Below are positions 18,264 through 26,377 of a stretch of 64,000 bases of DNA, one piece after another. The DNA is taken from NCBI RefSeq assembly GCF_003601975.1, contig NZ_QZWZ01000005.1, forward strand, positions 208,826 through 272,825, read 5' to 3'. The notes beneath the pieces were generated by a model that ran no database searches, had not been told where the DNA came from, and saw nothing but the letters and a program-made list of their open reading frames with translations. The position numbers and the translations under genes are program-made. Position 1 is the first letter of the stretch. Each line of letters begins with the position of its first letter. The DNA is from Mesorhizobium waimense (GTDB lineage: Bacteria; Pseudomonadota; Alphaproteobacteria; Rhizobiales; Rhizobiaceae).

Positions 18264-19358
18264 ATGAGATTCGCACCACCCAATCCCTTGCGCATCGCTG
18301 ATCGTGCGAGCGGATTGAATGCATTGAGCGTCCGCAGCTACAACGAGCGGCTGGTGCTGTCCTTGCTGCTTCAGAACGAAGGCATATCGCGGATGGAGAT
18401 CGGCGAGAAGACCGGCCTGTCGGCACAGACCGCCTCGGTCATCGTCCGCTCGCTCGAGCAAGAAGGCCTGGTCTCGCAAGGCGAGGCGCAACGTGGGCGC
18501 GTGGGGCCGCCGACGAAACCGCTTTCGCTCAATGCGGAGGGTGCCTATGCGGTTGGCGTTGGCTTCAGCAGGCGACGGATCGACATCGCGCTCATCGACT
18601 TCATTGGCACCGTGCGCTTCCACAAGCAGTTGCCAGCCGAGGAAGCCAACCCCTTTCCGCAGAGTGCCGATTTGCTGCAGGCGATCAGGGAGGCAATGAC
18701 GAGCCTGCCGGTCGAGGCGCGCTGTCGGATCGCTGGCGTTGGGCTGGCTGTTCCGGACGAGGTCGACACCTTGGCGGCAAACCGCAACGGATCGAGCACG
18801 TCACTCAAGACCTTGCAGGGCGAGATCGAAGAGCAGATCAAGCTGCCGGTCTTCGTGCAGAACGACATCACCGCGGCAGCTGGCGGCGAAAGCATGTTTG
18901 GCGTTGCAAAGCCGCTGAACGACTACTTGTTCTTCTATCTAGGAGCCAGGCTGCAGAGCAGGCTCATCCTCAACCACCAAATCTACAAGGGAAACTCCAG
19001 CGCAAGTTTTGATCATGGTCTCATTCGTCTGGAGACCGAACTGAGTGCGCGCGGTCAGCCATCCGAGATCATCTGGAGCAGCAGCCCGGAATGGCCTGAC
19101 CTCGGAGCGGCATATACCGAATGGTTGGATGAATGTTCCAACCGTCTGAAGGTTTCGATCTCTGCATTGAACCAGTTTGTCGAGTTCAGAACGGTCGTGC
19201 TGTCCAGCTATGCGCCGCAGAAAATTGCCATGGCATTGTGCACTGATATCAGCCGGGAATTTGCGAACATCGAAGCATTGCCGGCGCGTGTCACCATCAG
19301 CCCGAAAGCCGTTGGAGCGGCGAGCCTGCCGTTCAGTTCACGCTTCATGATACAGTGA
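18264..19358 (+). CDS. ROK-family transcriptional regulator with degenerate sugar-kinase domain
   Basis: About 364 residues. The N-terminal winged helix reads 'RMEIGEKTGLSAQTASVIV' then 'EGLVSQGEAQRGRVGPPTKP', typical of NagC/XylR-type ROK repressors. The rest has the ROK fold ('AGVGLAVPDEVDTLAANRN', 'FVQNDITAAAGGESMFGV'), but the C-x-C-G-x2-G-C zinc site and the usual ATP-binding D-x-G-x-T are absent, so it should bind a sugar effector without kinase activity. A TTG three codons upstream is an alternative start. It lies after the SGNH hydrolase gene and is the likely regulator of the 11.9-19.4 kb locus. Confidence 0.85.
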   Translation: MRFAPPNPLRIADRASGLNALSVRSYNERLVLSLLLQNEGISRMEIGEKTGLSAQTASVIVRSLEQEGLVSQGEAQRGRVGPPTKPLSLNAEGAYAVGVGFSRRRIDIALIDFIGTVRFHKQLPAEEANPFPQSADLLQAIREAMTSLPVEARCRIAGVGLAVPDEVDTLAANRNGSSTSLKTLQGEIEEQIKLPVFVQNDITAAAGGESMFGVAKPLNDYLFFYLGARLQSRLILNHQIYKGNSSASFDHGLIRLETELSARGQPSEIIWSSSPEWPDLGAAYTEWLDECSNRLKVSISALNQFVEFRTVVLSSYAPQKIAMALCTDISREFANIEALPARVTISPKAVGAASLPFSSRFMIQ

Positions 19359-19365
19359 TTGACGA

Positions 19366-21258
19366 TCAGGCCCCTGGCATGCCTTTTGGCCGCAGTGTTC
19401 GCTTCTGGGCGGCAATGCGCAACGGTGCATTGGCTGCCCCGTAGCCCCGATAGCCCCGACGCTCGACGACCTCGAAGAAGAAGCCTTCGCCGTAGGTCTG
19501 GCTGTAAAGCTGGAAATAATCGCCGCCCTCATCCCGATCGAAGAGGATGTTTCGGTTTCGCAACCGGCCCGTGAATTCCGGTTCGAGACCGAGACGTGCT
19601 TCGAGATCGTCATAGTAGTTCGGTGAAATTTCCAACACATTGAAGCCGAGCTCGGCCAGGCGATCGGCGGTCTGGAAAATATCGCGGCTGGCGAAGGCGA
19701 GATGCTGTACGCCCGAGCCGAAGCTCTCAGCGACAAAATGGCCGGCCAGCGTCCTGCGGTTCTCCGCACCGTTCAAAATAAGCCGAAGCAGGCCACCATC
19801 GTCGCTCTCCACGACCTGGCTGCGCACGACGCCGGCCGGATCGATCACATCCACCACGGGCAATTTTCTCGTCCTGAAGATCGATGTGTAAAAAAGCAGC
19901 CAGGTCAGCATCTCCTCATAGTTCATCGATTGAGCGAGGTGGTCGATTGCCATCAGCCCGGCATCGTCGCCGGCATCGTTGACCGGTTCGAATTCGATCT
20001 CCCAGACTTTTGCCAACTCGCTCTTGGCGTCGATGAAATAGATCACGCTGCCCCCGACCCCGCGTATTGCCGGTATCGCCAGCTCATCAGGGCCATGGCG
20101 CTGTTCAAAGAGCTCGGCGCCCAATGCGCGAGCGCGGGCTACGGTTGCGGCCGCATCGTCGACTTTCAATCCGAACGCATAGGCAGAAGTGCCGTGAACG
20201 AGGTACGAGGAGTGTGCCAGCCCTTCCTTTTCGGTGTTTATGACAATGTTGATGTCGCCCTGGCGAAACAGCACCACATCCTTGTTCTTGTGGCGGGCGA
20301 TCTGCGAAAACCCCATGGCACGCAGCAGCAGCACCAACTCTTCAGCCTCGGTCTCGTTTGCGGCGAACTCGACGAATTCGATGCCGCTGACCGCGACACG
20401 TTCCGGCAAGACCGGCACGTCGATCGCGATGTCCGGCTCGGCGCGTGCAACTTGGTCCATGAGGTAGATAAGGGACCTGTGGCCATCGACCGCGATAGAC
20501 CTGGGCGATCCACCGCGGAACTGGTCGTTGAATATTTCGAGCGACAACGGCCCGCTGTAGCCGGTTGCCGCGACCGCTCGCATGAAGTCGACTACCGGCA
20601 GGTCGCCTTCGCCCGGCATGTTCCGGAAATGGCGGCTCCAGTACAGCAGGTCCATGTCAATCAGCGGAGCGTCGGCAAGCTGGACGATGAAGATGCGATC
20701 GCCGGGGATGGCGCGGATCGTCTCCAGATCCAATCGTCGGGCCAAGGTGTGGAAGGAGTCAAGGATCAACCCGATGTTGGGATGGTTCGCCCGCCTGACG
20801 ATCTCCCATGCGTCGCGATGGTCACTGATATGCCTCCCCCAGGCCAATGCCTCGTAACCGACGCGAAGGCCGCGTCTCTTTGCCCGTTCGCCAAGGTCGC
20901 GGAAATCGTCGGCGGCACGGTCGATACCGCCTACCGCCAGCGGCGAGACGTTGGAACACACGAGCATCAGCTCCGTGCCGAGTTCTTGCATGAGGTCGAA
21001 CTTGCGTTCCGCTCGATCGAAGGCGCGCGAACGTTGCTGTTCGGGCATTCCTTCGAAATCGCGGAAAGGTTGGAACAGTGTGATCTCCAGGCCATGATCC
21101 CTGATCATACGGCCGACTTCGGCAGGGCTGCCGTCGAAGGCAAGAAAGTCATTCTCGAATATTTCCACGCCGTCGAAGCCGGCCGCAGCGATGGCCGCGA
21201 GCTTCTCGCGTAAATCGCCGCTGATCGACACGGTGGCGATGGAGGTCTTCAAGGTCAT
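19366..21258 (-). CDS. quiC: Two-domain 3-dehydroshikimate dehydratase, QuiC1 type (TIM barrel plus VOC/HPPD-like domain)
   Basis: This 630-residue protein joins a xylose-isomerase-like TIM barrel (about 1-270) to a VOC/4-hydroxyphenylpyruvate-dioxygenase-like half. The barrel keeps the metal-binding residues of the QuiC1 family: E in 'VGYEALAWGRH', D in 'LILDSFHTLA', Q in 'IVQLADAP' and E in 'LSLEIFND'. The second half has 'GVQHLAFASRD' and 'FFFEVVERRGYRGYG'. The enzyme dehydrates 3-dehydroshikimate to protocatechuate; the C-terminal domain is thought not to act as an HPPD. Its start overlaps the upstream dehydroquinase stop by four bases (ATGA), so the two are coupled in a quinate/shikimate catabolic operon. 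Confidence 0.9.
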   Translation of the reverse strand: MTLKTSIATVSISGDLREKLAAIAAAGFDGVEIFENDFLAFDGSPAEVGRMIRDHGLEITLFQPFRDFEGMPEQQRSRAFDRAERKFDLMQELGTELMLVCSNVSPLAVGGIDRAADDFRDLGERAKRRGLRVGYEALAWGRHISDHRDAWEIVRRANHPNIGLILDSFHTLARRLDLETIRAIPGDRIFIVQLADAPLIDMDLLYWSRHFRNMPGEGDLPVVDFMRAVAATGYSGPLSLEIFNDQFRGGSPRSIAVDGHRSLIYLMDQVARAEPDIAIDVPVLPERVAVSGIEFVEFAANETEAEELVLLLRAMGFSQIARHKNKDVVLFRQGDINIVINTEKEGLAHSSYLVHGTSAYAFGLKVDDAAATVARARALGAELFEQRHGPDELAIPAIRGVGGSVIYFIDAKSELAKVWEIEFEPVNDAGDDAGLMAIDHLAQSMNYEEMLTWLLFYTSIFRTRKLPVVDVIDPAGVVRSQVVESDDGGLLRLILNGAENRRTLAGHFVAESFGSGVQHLAFASRDIFQTADRLAELGFNVLEISPNYYDDLEARLGLEPEFTGRLRNRNILFDRDEGGDYFQLYSQTYGEGFFFEVVERRGYRGYGAANAPLRIAAQKRTLRPKGMPGA

Positions 21259-21704
21259 GACACCTTCGATGCCGCCGCTTGCAGATCCAAGACCGCACGA
21301 ACCGCGACAGGATAGCCGCGCGGGCCTAGCCCTGCGATGACCGCCGTCGCGACCTTCGACACGTAGGAATGGTGATAGTGGGCCTCGCGCTTGTGAATGT
21401 TCGAGATGTGGAGCTCGACGATCGGGCCGGAAAACATCTTTAGAGCGTCGAGGATCGCAATCGACGTGAAGGAGAGACCCGCCGGGTTGATGACGATCCC
21501 GGCTCCCTCGTCGATCGCTTCGTGGATCCAGTCGATGATCTGACCTTCGCTGTTCGACTGATGGAAGCGGATGGGTGTGTCGCCAGCCGCATCGCGGCAG
21601 AAGGCCTCGATCTCGGCCAGCGTCGTCGTGCCGTAGATTTCCGGCTCGCGCTTGCCGAGTCGGTTCAGGTTCGGGCCGTTGATCACATAGATGGGCTTCG
21701 CCAT
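21255..21704 (-). CDS. aroQ: Type II 3-dehydroquinate dehydratase-like protein (catabolic AroQ/QuiB)
   Basis: The 149-residue protein has the type II dehydroquinase fold: 'VINGPNLNRLGKREPEIYG' supplies the N, R and loop Y residues, and 'VELHISNIHKRE' the catalytic E-x-H. The ATG follows AAAGGAG by six bases. It is the second enzyme of the quinate route, dehydroquinate to dehydroshikimate. Two active-site positions are unusual: the family motif N-x-x-x-L-T-H-T-S reads 'NPAGLSFTS', with Phe for His, and the second substrate-binding Arg after 'HKRE' is Tyr ('AHYHHSYVS'). Either the enzyme is a divergent catabolic form or its activity is altered. Confidence 0.85.
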   Translation of the reverse strand: MAKPIYVINGPNLNRLGKREPEIYGTTTLAEIEAFCRDAAGDTPIRFHQSNSEGQIIDWIHEAIDEGAGIVINPAGLSFTSIAILDALKMFSGPIVELHISNIHKREAHYHHSYVSKVATAVIAGLGPRGYPVAVRAVLDLQAAASKVS

Positions 21705-21724
21705 GACGGCTCCTTTGTCTTCGA

Positions 21725-23026
21725 TCAACCCTGGTAACCCAGCAGCCGGGGCAGCCAGAGCACGAGCCCCGGGAGAAAAGTGATGAGAACCAGCGAAGCG
21801 ATCATCGCCCACAGGAACGGAAGCACGTCGCGGACGATGTCTCTCAGCGGTACTTCGGCGATCCTGGTCATGATGAACAGCAGCAAACCATATGGCGGCG
21901 TCACCAGGCCGAGCATGATGTTGACCACCACCATCACGCCGAAATGCACCATGTCGATGCCGAGCGCGCGCGCCGTCGGGATCAGGACGGGCACGATCAC
22001 GAGCAGAATCGTGGTGCCTTCAAGCACGCAGCCGAGCAGCAGGAGCAGGCTATTGACCAGGATCAAGAAGCCGATCGGCGAAAGATCCCAGCTTATGAGA
22101 ATGGCCTTGATCGATTCCGGGATGTTCTCGACGGTGACCACATAATTGAAGACCAGAGCGCCGGCGATCAGCATGCCGATCGAGGCCGAGGTGCGCGCGC
22201 TGGCCAGCACGGACTGGTAGAAGTCGGCGAAGCTGACACTGCGGTAGAGCACGACAGAGATGACCAGAGCATAGGCCGCGGCCACGGCCGCCGCTTCGGT
22301 CGGCGTGGTGGCGCCGGTGTAAATGCCGCCGAGCAGGACGACCGGCATCATAAGCGAGGGGAAGGCACGCCAGGTAATGCCCGGCAGTTCGCGCAGCGGT
22401 GTCGGCGTCTCAACCGGAAAGTTGTTGCGCTGCGCCTGGTATGCCACGATCCCCATCTGCGCCGCCGCCATCAGCAGGCCGGGGATGACGCCCCCGAGGA
22501 ACAGGTAGCCGATCGAGGCATCGGACACGAGCGCGTAGATGACCATGGGGATCGACGGCGGGATGATCGGCCCGATGACCGAGGTCACAGCCGTCAGCGC
22601 CGCTGCGTAGCTCGGCGTGTACTTGCCGTCCTTGGTCATCATCATCTGCATCATCTTGCCGGTGCCGGCAGCATCGGCGATGGCCGATCCCGACATGCCC
22701 GCAAAAATGATGCTCTGGACGACGTTGACGTAGGCAAGCCCGCCCCGGAACCGGCCGACCACGGCATCGCAGAAGCGCAGCAGGCGTTCCGTCATCGAGC
22801 CGATGTTCATCAGCTCAGCAGCCAGGATGAACAACGGCACGGCGAGGATGATGTAGTTGTTGTACATCCCGTTCAGCAACTGCTCGGCCGCCGTCCCCAT
22901 ATCGAGCCCTGCCAGCAGCAGATAGAGGATCGAGCCGGCGATCATGGAGTGCCCGATCGGCAGCCCGAGAAAGGCAAGCACGGTGATCGCGACGACCGAG
23001 ATCGAGAACGGACTGGCGAAATTCAT
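21725..23026 (-). CDS. dctM: TRAP transporter large permease subunit (DctM)
   Basis: The 433-residue protein is a 12-segment DctM subunit with 'NNYIILAVPLFILAAELMNI', 'IIFAGMSGSAIADAAGTG', 'IIPPSIPMVIYALVSD' and 'NIMLGLVTPPYGLLLFIMTRI'. Its ATG overlaps the DctQ stop by four bases. TRAP permeases are secondary Na+-driven importers that receive ligand from the DctP binding protein. Placement between quinate-pathway enzymes makes quinate or shikimate the likely substrate. The open frame continues upstream but that portion belongs to the DctQ gene in another frame. Confidence 0.92.
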   Translation of the reverse strand: MNFASPFSISVVAITVLAFLGLPIGHSMIAGSILYLLLAGLDMGTAAEQLLNGMYNNYIILAVPLFILAAELMNIGSMTERLLRFCDAVVGRFRGGLAYVNVVQSIIFAGMSGSAIADAAGTGKMMQMMMTKDGKYTPSYAAALTAVTSVIGPIIPPSIPMVIYALVSDASIGYLFLGGVIPGLLMAAAQMGIVAYQAQRNNFPVETPTPLRELPGITWRAFPSLMMPVVLLGGIYTGATTPTEAAAVAAAYALVISVVLYRSVSFADFYQSVLASARTSASIGMLIAGALVFNYVVTVENIPESIKAILISWDLSPIGFLILVNSLLLLLGCVLEGTTILLVIVPVLIPTARALGIDMVHFGVMVVVNIMLGLVTPPYGLLLFIMTRIAEVPLRDIVRDVLPFLWAMIASLVLITFLPGLVLWLPRLLGYQG

Positions 23027-23568
23027 ACACCCGACCCCGCCTTGGTGGGATCGAACTCCTTTGGCGCCTTGCCGAACACGGCCTGCCAGGACAGCCAGAG
23101 GTAGCGGAGAATGATCGCCACGACGAATATGATGTAGATCGAGAACAGCCAGTCGAAGCGGATCTTCAGATAGGCGGTCTTTTCGACCTTCATGAACGTC
23201 ACGTAGTCGAGCACGGCTGGAAACGAAATCGCGTAAAGCGCAATCAGCGATGTGGCCGCGATGAGGAACATGATGCGGCGAACACGCGGTGGGGCCGATG
23301 CGTAAAAGAGATCGAAGCGGATCTCCTCCTCCTCGCGGACGACGAAGGCTGCACCCCACAGCACCAGCCAGATCCACAGGATCACGCTGATTTCGTTGGT
23401 CCAGCCGATCGGCATGTTGAGCAGGTAGCGAAAGACGATCTGCAGCAGGAATGCCGCGAACATTGCGGCCAGCATGACGGCGAGGACGTTTTCGGCGCGC
23501 CGGTACAGCCAGCGGCCGAGGTTTCGGAGCGAAGGGTTCACGCGCGATTCTCCGCCTGTGAAAGCCAT
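23023..23568 (-). CDS. dctQ: TRAP transporter small permease subunit (DctQ)
   Basis: This 181-residue protein has four transmembrane segments and the DctQ pattern 'LQIVFRYLLNMPIGWTNEIS' followed by 'LVLWGAAFVVREEEEIRFDL'. It sits between dctP (45 bases upstream) and dctM (four-base overlap). DctQ holds the DctM subunit in a functional complex. A GC-rich hairpin lies in the gap before it. Confidence 0.9.
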   Translation of the reverse strand: MAFTGGESRVNPSLRNLGRWLYRRAENVLAVMLAAMFAAFLLQIVFRYLLNMPIGWTNEISVILWIWLVLWGAAFVVREEEEIRFDLFYASAPPRVRRIMFLIAATSLIALYAISFPAVLDYVTFMKVEKTAYLKIRFDWLFSIYIIFVVAIILRYLWLSWQAVFGKAPKEFDPTKAGSGV

Positions 23569-23580
23569 CAGTGGGATGGA

Positions 23581-23610
23581 GGAGGCGCGGCGAATGCCCG
23601 CCGCCCCTCC
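23581..23610 (-). promoter_or_regulatory. Hairpin between dctP and dctQ (quinate TRAP operon)
   Basis: GGAGG-C-GCGGCG pairs with CGCCGC-C-CCTCC, 11 pairs with one mismatch and a six-base loop, filling most of the 45-base gap between the binding-protein gene and the membrane genes. Probable mRNA stabiliser or attenuator. Confidence 0.65.
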
Positions 23611-23613
23611 GGC

Positions 23614-24600
23614 TTAGAGCGCGTTGATCTTGTCGACCATGCCGGCCGGCCAGTCCTTGGCGAGGTCCGACGACAGGTATTTCTCCTGAGCGTATTTGCG
23701 GAACGCAGCGATGTCGGGCTCGTAGAGCTTGAGGCCCTTGCCCTTGAACAACTCGACCAGCTCTTTCTCGCGCGCAAGATGCTTTTGCGTGCTGAATTCG
23801 ATGGCGGCGTCGGCGGCGGCCTGGAACTTCGCCTGCCTGTCGGGGCCCATGTCATCCCACACCTTCTTCGACACGGTCAGCAGATCGAAGCCGACCAGGT
23901 GCGCGGTCAGCACGATCTGCGACATGACCTCATAGAACTTCATGTTCTCGACGTTCGGCAGCGGATTGTCCTGGCCGTCGATCGCGCCGGTCTGCAGACC
24001 AGTGTAGACCTCGGCGTAAGCCATCGCGACGGGATTGGCCCCGAGCGCGGCGCCGAGGAACTGCCATGCGTCGCCACCCGGCATGCGCAGCTTGATGCCT
24101 GCCATGTCGGCCGGCGTGGTGATCTTCTTGTCCGGCTTTAGGCCTATCTGCCGGGCGCCGAAATAAGTCGGCCCGAGCACGCGCACGCCAAGCTGGTCCT
24201 CGGTCATCTTCTTCATCTCTGCGCCGAGATCGCCGGCGAAGAAAGTTTTCAGATGCGCGGCGTCGCGGAACAAATAGGCAGCGGTGACAATCGACCATGC
24301 CGGGATCTGCTTGGAGATATCCTGCGGTGCGATGTTGCCCATCTCAAGATTGCCGCGCTGCAGGGCGACGAGCTCGGTACCCTGCTTGAACAGATTGCCG
24401 CCGTAGTAGCCCTCAAAGACGAAGTCGTCCTTGATTGCGTCGGCAAACATTTTCATCATGTCGGCGCGGATGTCCTGTTCGGAAAACACGGCCGAGAAGC
24501 GCAGCTTCGGCTTGTCCTGGGCGAGTGCCGGAAAGGCTGCCGTCGTGGCGAGCACGCCCGCCCCGATCAGGAGTTCCCGGCGTGTGGCATTGAAAGTCAT
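23614..24600 (-). CDS. dctP: TRAP transporter periplasmic binding protein (DctP)
   Basis: The 328-residue precursor begins 'TRRELLIGAGVLATTAAF', a twin-arginine-like signal, with cleavage near 'PALAQD'. DctP features follow: 'IGLKPDKKITTPADMAGIKL', then 'MAYAEVYTGLQTGAIDGQDN', which includes the arginine/glutamine-rich ligand loop typical of the family. It is the first transporter gene after the dehydrogenase and precedes dctQM. Given the enzymes in the same operon it probably binds quinate, shikimate or dehydroshikimate. Confidence 0.9.
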   Translation of the reverse strand: MTFNATRRELLIGAGVLATTAAFPALAQDKPKLRFSAVFSEQDIRADMMKMFADAIKDDFVFEGYYGGNLFKQGTELVALQRGNLEMGNIAPQDISKQIPAWSIVTAAYLFRDAAHLKTFFAGDLGAEMKKMTEDQLGVRVLGPTYFGARQIGLKPDKKITTPADMAGIKLRMPGGDAWQFLGAALGANPVAMAYAEVYTGLQTGAIDGQDNPLPNVENMKFYEVMSQIVLTAHLVGFDLLTVSKKVWDDMGPDRQAKFQAAADAAIEFSTQKHLAREKELVELFKGKGLKLYEPDIAAFRKYAQEKYLSSDLAKDWPAGMVDKINAL

Positions 24601-24619
24601 GTTCCTTCCTCCCTATTGG

Positions 24620-25489
24620 CTATTGTCCAAGTCCTGTGTCTGCTGGGTCACGGGCGCTCCCAAAGGCGGCAAACGCCGCCTTCATCCGTTCAACGTCGGG
24701 CGCAAGCCCGGTGAAAAGTTCAAAAGCCCGCACGGCCTGGAAGACGGCCATTCCCTCGCCGCTGAGCGTGCGGCAGCCTCGTTGCCGTGCCTCCCTGAGC
24801 AGTTCCGTTTCGAGCGGCAGGTACACGATGTCGGCGACCCAGCACTCCGGTCGCAACAGATCTGCGGCGATCGGCATGCCGGGCAACTTTGCCATCCCGA
24901 CCGGCGTCGCGTTGACGATGCCGTCTGCGCGAGCGGAGGCCGCAGCGAGGTCCGTTACCACCTCCACCTTTTGCGTGCCGCCGGCCGACCCAAGCCGGCA
25001 CGCCAGCGCTTCGGCCCGATCAGTCTGCACGTCGGTTAAAAGCAGCGTTTCGACGCCACTTTCCAACAAAGCGTAGGCCACCGCGGCGCCGGCGCCGCCG
25101 GCTCCCAGCAGCAGCACCTCGCGACGCTTCTGTCCGGCCAGCCCGTGGCGGAAACTCTCCTTGAACCCCCATTTGTCGGTGTTGTGGCCGATGCGCCGGC
25201 CGCCCCGGAACACCACGGTATTCACCGAGCCAAGGATCTCGGCCGCCTCGGAAAGCTCGTCGAGCAGCGGGATGATTTCCTGTTTGTAGGGGAATGTAAC
25301 GTTGAAGCCGGTGAAGCCGAAGTGCCCGGCAAAGGTGATGAGATCGCCCAAAGGTGGGGCAGTCTCGCCCATGGTTTCGGTATCGAGCAGCGTATAAACG
25401 AAGGAGAGCCCCCGGGCGCGGCCTTCCGCCTCGTGCATCGCGGGCGTCCGGGAAAGCTGAATTCCACGCCCAAGCAAGCCAACCAACAT
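24620..25489 (-). CDS. Shikimate/quinate dehydrogenase (AroE-like, catabolic)
   Basis: The 289-residue protein begins 'LVGLLGRGIQLSRTPAMHEA', the SDH substrate loop with S-R-T-P, and contains 'GFNVTFPYKQEI' with the catalytic lysine, 'SVNTVV' and 'GHNTDKWGF' with the substrate-binding Asp, then the Rossmann motif 'LLLGAGGAGAAVAYAL'. The G-R-G-I-Q start is typical of catabolic quinate/shikimate dehydrogenases of rhizobia and corynebacteria rather than housekeeping AroE. I chose the ATG giving that start; the frame opens 28 codons earlier. It oxidises quinate or shikimate to the 3-dehydro acids, first step of the operon's pathway. It is the promoter-proximal gene. Confidence 0.88.
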   Translation of the reverse strand: MLVGLLGRGIQLSRTPAMHEAEGRARGLSFVYTLLDTETMGETAPPLGDLITFAGHFGFTGFNVTFPYKQEIIPLLDELSEAAEILGSVNTVVFRGGRRIGHNTDKWGFKESFRHGLAGQKRREVLLLGAGGAGAAVAYALLESGVETLLLTDVQTDRAEALACRLGSAGGTQKVEVVTDLAAASARADGIVNATPVGMAKLPGMPIAADLLRPECWVADIVYLPLETELLREARQRGCRTLSGEGMAVFQAVRAFELFTGLAPDVERMKAAFAAFGSARDPADTGLGQ

Positions 25490-25575
25490 GCGGCGCGACC
25501 CAGGAGACGTTTCCCAGTTCTCGGCGGCGGTGGCCAACAGGGCCAAGCGATCCGCCCAAATCGAACTGGGCACAC

Positions 25576-25627
25576 TTTGTACCAGTCAGTTAATTTCGTC
25601 AACAGCTTTGTACCATTCGGTTAATTT
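25576..25627. promoter_or_regulatory. Two-copy direct-repeat operator between the quinate operon and tetR
   Basis: Two 21-base copies, 25576-25596 and 25607-25627, agree at 19 of 21 positions and start 31 bases apart, about three helical turns. Each has the core TACCA-N-TC-N-GTTA, an imperfect palindrome (TACC/GGTT). The left copy overlaps a TTGACG/TACAAA-type promoter reading left; the right copy overlaps TTGTAC/TATGCT reading right. The adjacent TetR protein is the probable binder. Confidence 0.75.
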
Positions 25628-25666
25628 GCTATGCTATGTGCCGATCCAGGGTTGCGAGAAGCGGAC

Positions 25667-26377
25667 ATGAATGACGACATGATGCTGAACGAGAAGGCGG
25701 TGGCAGGCGGCCGCAGCGGGTGGAAGCAGGATCCCGCGGGCGTTCAAAAGAACATACTTGCGGTGGCGATGACCGAGTTTGCCGCAAACGGCCTGTCCGG
25801 CGCGCGCATCGACGAGATCGCAGCAAAGACGCACACGTCAAAGCGGATGATCTACTACTATTTCGGCGACAAGGAACGGCTCTACGGCCGGGTCCTCGAG
25901 GAAGCCTACCGGCACGTGCGAACTGGCGAGGAGGAGTTGGAGCTTGATCACCTGCCGCCCGTCGAGGCACTCAAGCGGCTCGCCGAGTTCACATTCGATC
26001 ATCACAGCCGCCATCCGGATTTCATCAGGATCGTGATGATCGAAAACATCCATCATGGCGTGTATCTCGAACAGTCTGAGCTGATCAGGCTGTTGAATGC
26101 AGGGGCTATTCAGAAGCTTGAAGCGATTTGCCGACGCGGGCGCGCCAATGGCCTTTTCCGTGAAGACGTGTCGCCGCTTGAACTGCACTGGCACATCAGT
26201 GCGTCGAGCTTCTTCAACGTTTCCAACCAGGCCACCTTCTCGCGGATTTTTGGCAGCACGCTCTACACCGTGGACGGGCAGCGCTCGCTACGAGATCATT
26301 TGGTGGAAATGGTCGTCGGCCTCGCGCTGAAACTCGATCGCGCGAAAGGGCGAGCTCGCAGGGCAGCGCGCCCCTGA
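25667..26377 (+). CDS. TetR/AcrR-family transcriptional regulator of the quinate operon
   Basis: The 236-residue protein has a TetR helix-turn-helix at about residues 35-80: 'ARIDEIAAKTHTSKRMIYYY' then 'FGDKERLYGRVLEEAYRHVR'. The C-terminal ligand domain includes 'FLRIVMIENIHHGVYLE'-like helices. I take the ATG at 25667 because the residues encoded upstream are not family-like. It is divergent from the quinate/shikimate operon across a 177-base gap that holds two matching operator copies, so it most likely represses that operon and itself until a pathway intermediate binds. Confidence 0.88.
   Translation: MNDDMMLNEKAVAGGRSGWKQDPAGVQKNILAVAMTEFAANGLSGARIDEIAAKTHTSKRMIYYYFGDKERLYGRVLEEAYRHVRTGEEELELDHLPPVEALKRLAEFTFDHHSRHPDFIRIVMIENIHHGVYLEQSELIRLLNAGAIQKLEAICRRGRANGLFREDVSPLELHWHISASSFFNVSNQATFSRIFGSTLYTVDGQRSLRDHLVEMVVGLALKLDRAKGRARRAARP

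Noticed and set aside
19702..21213. A 503-codon frame opposite the QuiC1-type gene
   Set aside because: Antisense to a well-recognised enzyme and without any domain signature.
21944..23104. A 386-codon frame opposite the TRAP permease gene
   Set aside because: Composition dominated by H, D, R, and G, as in an antisense frame of a membrane-protein gene.
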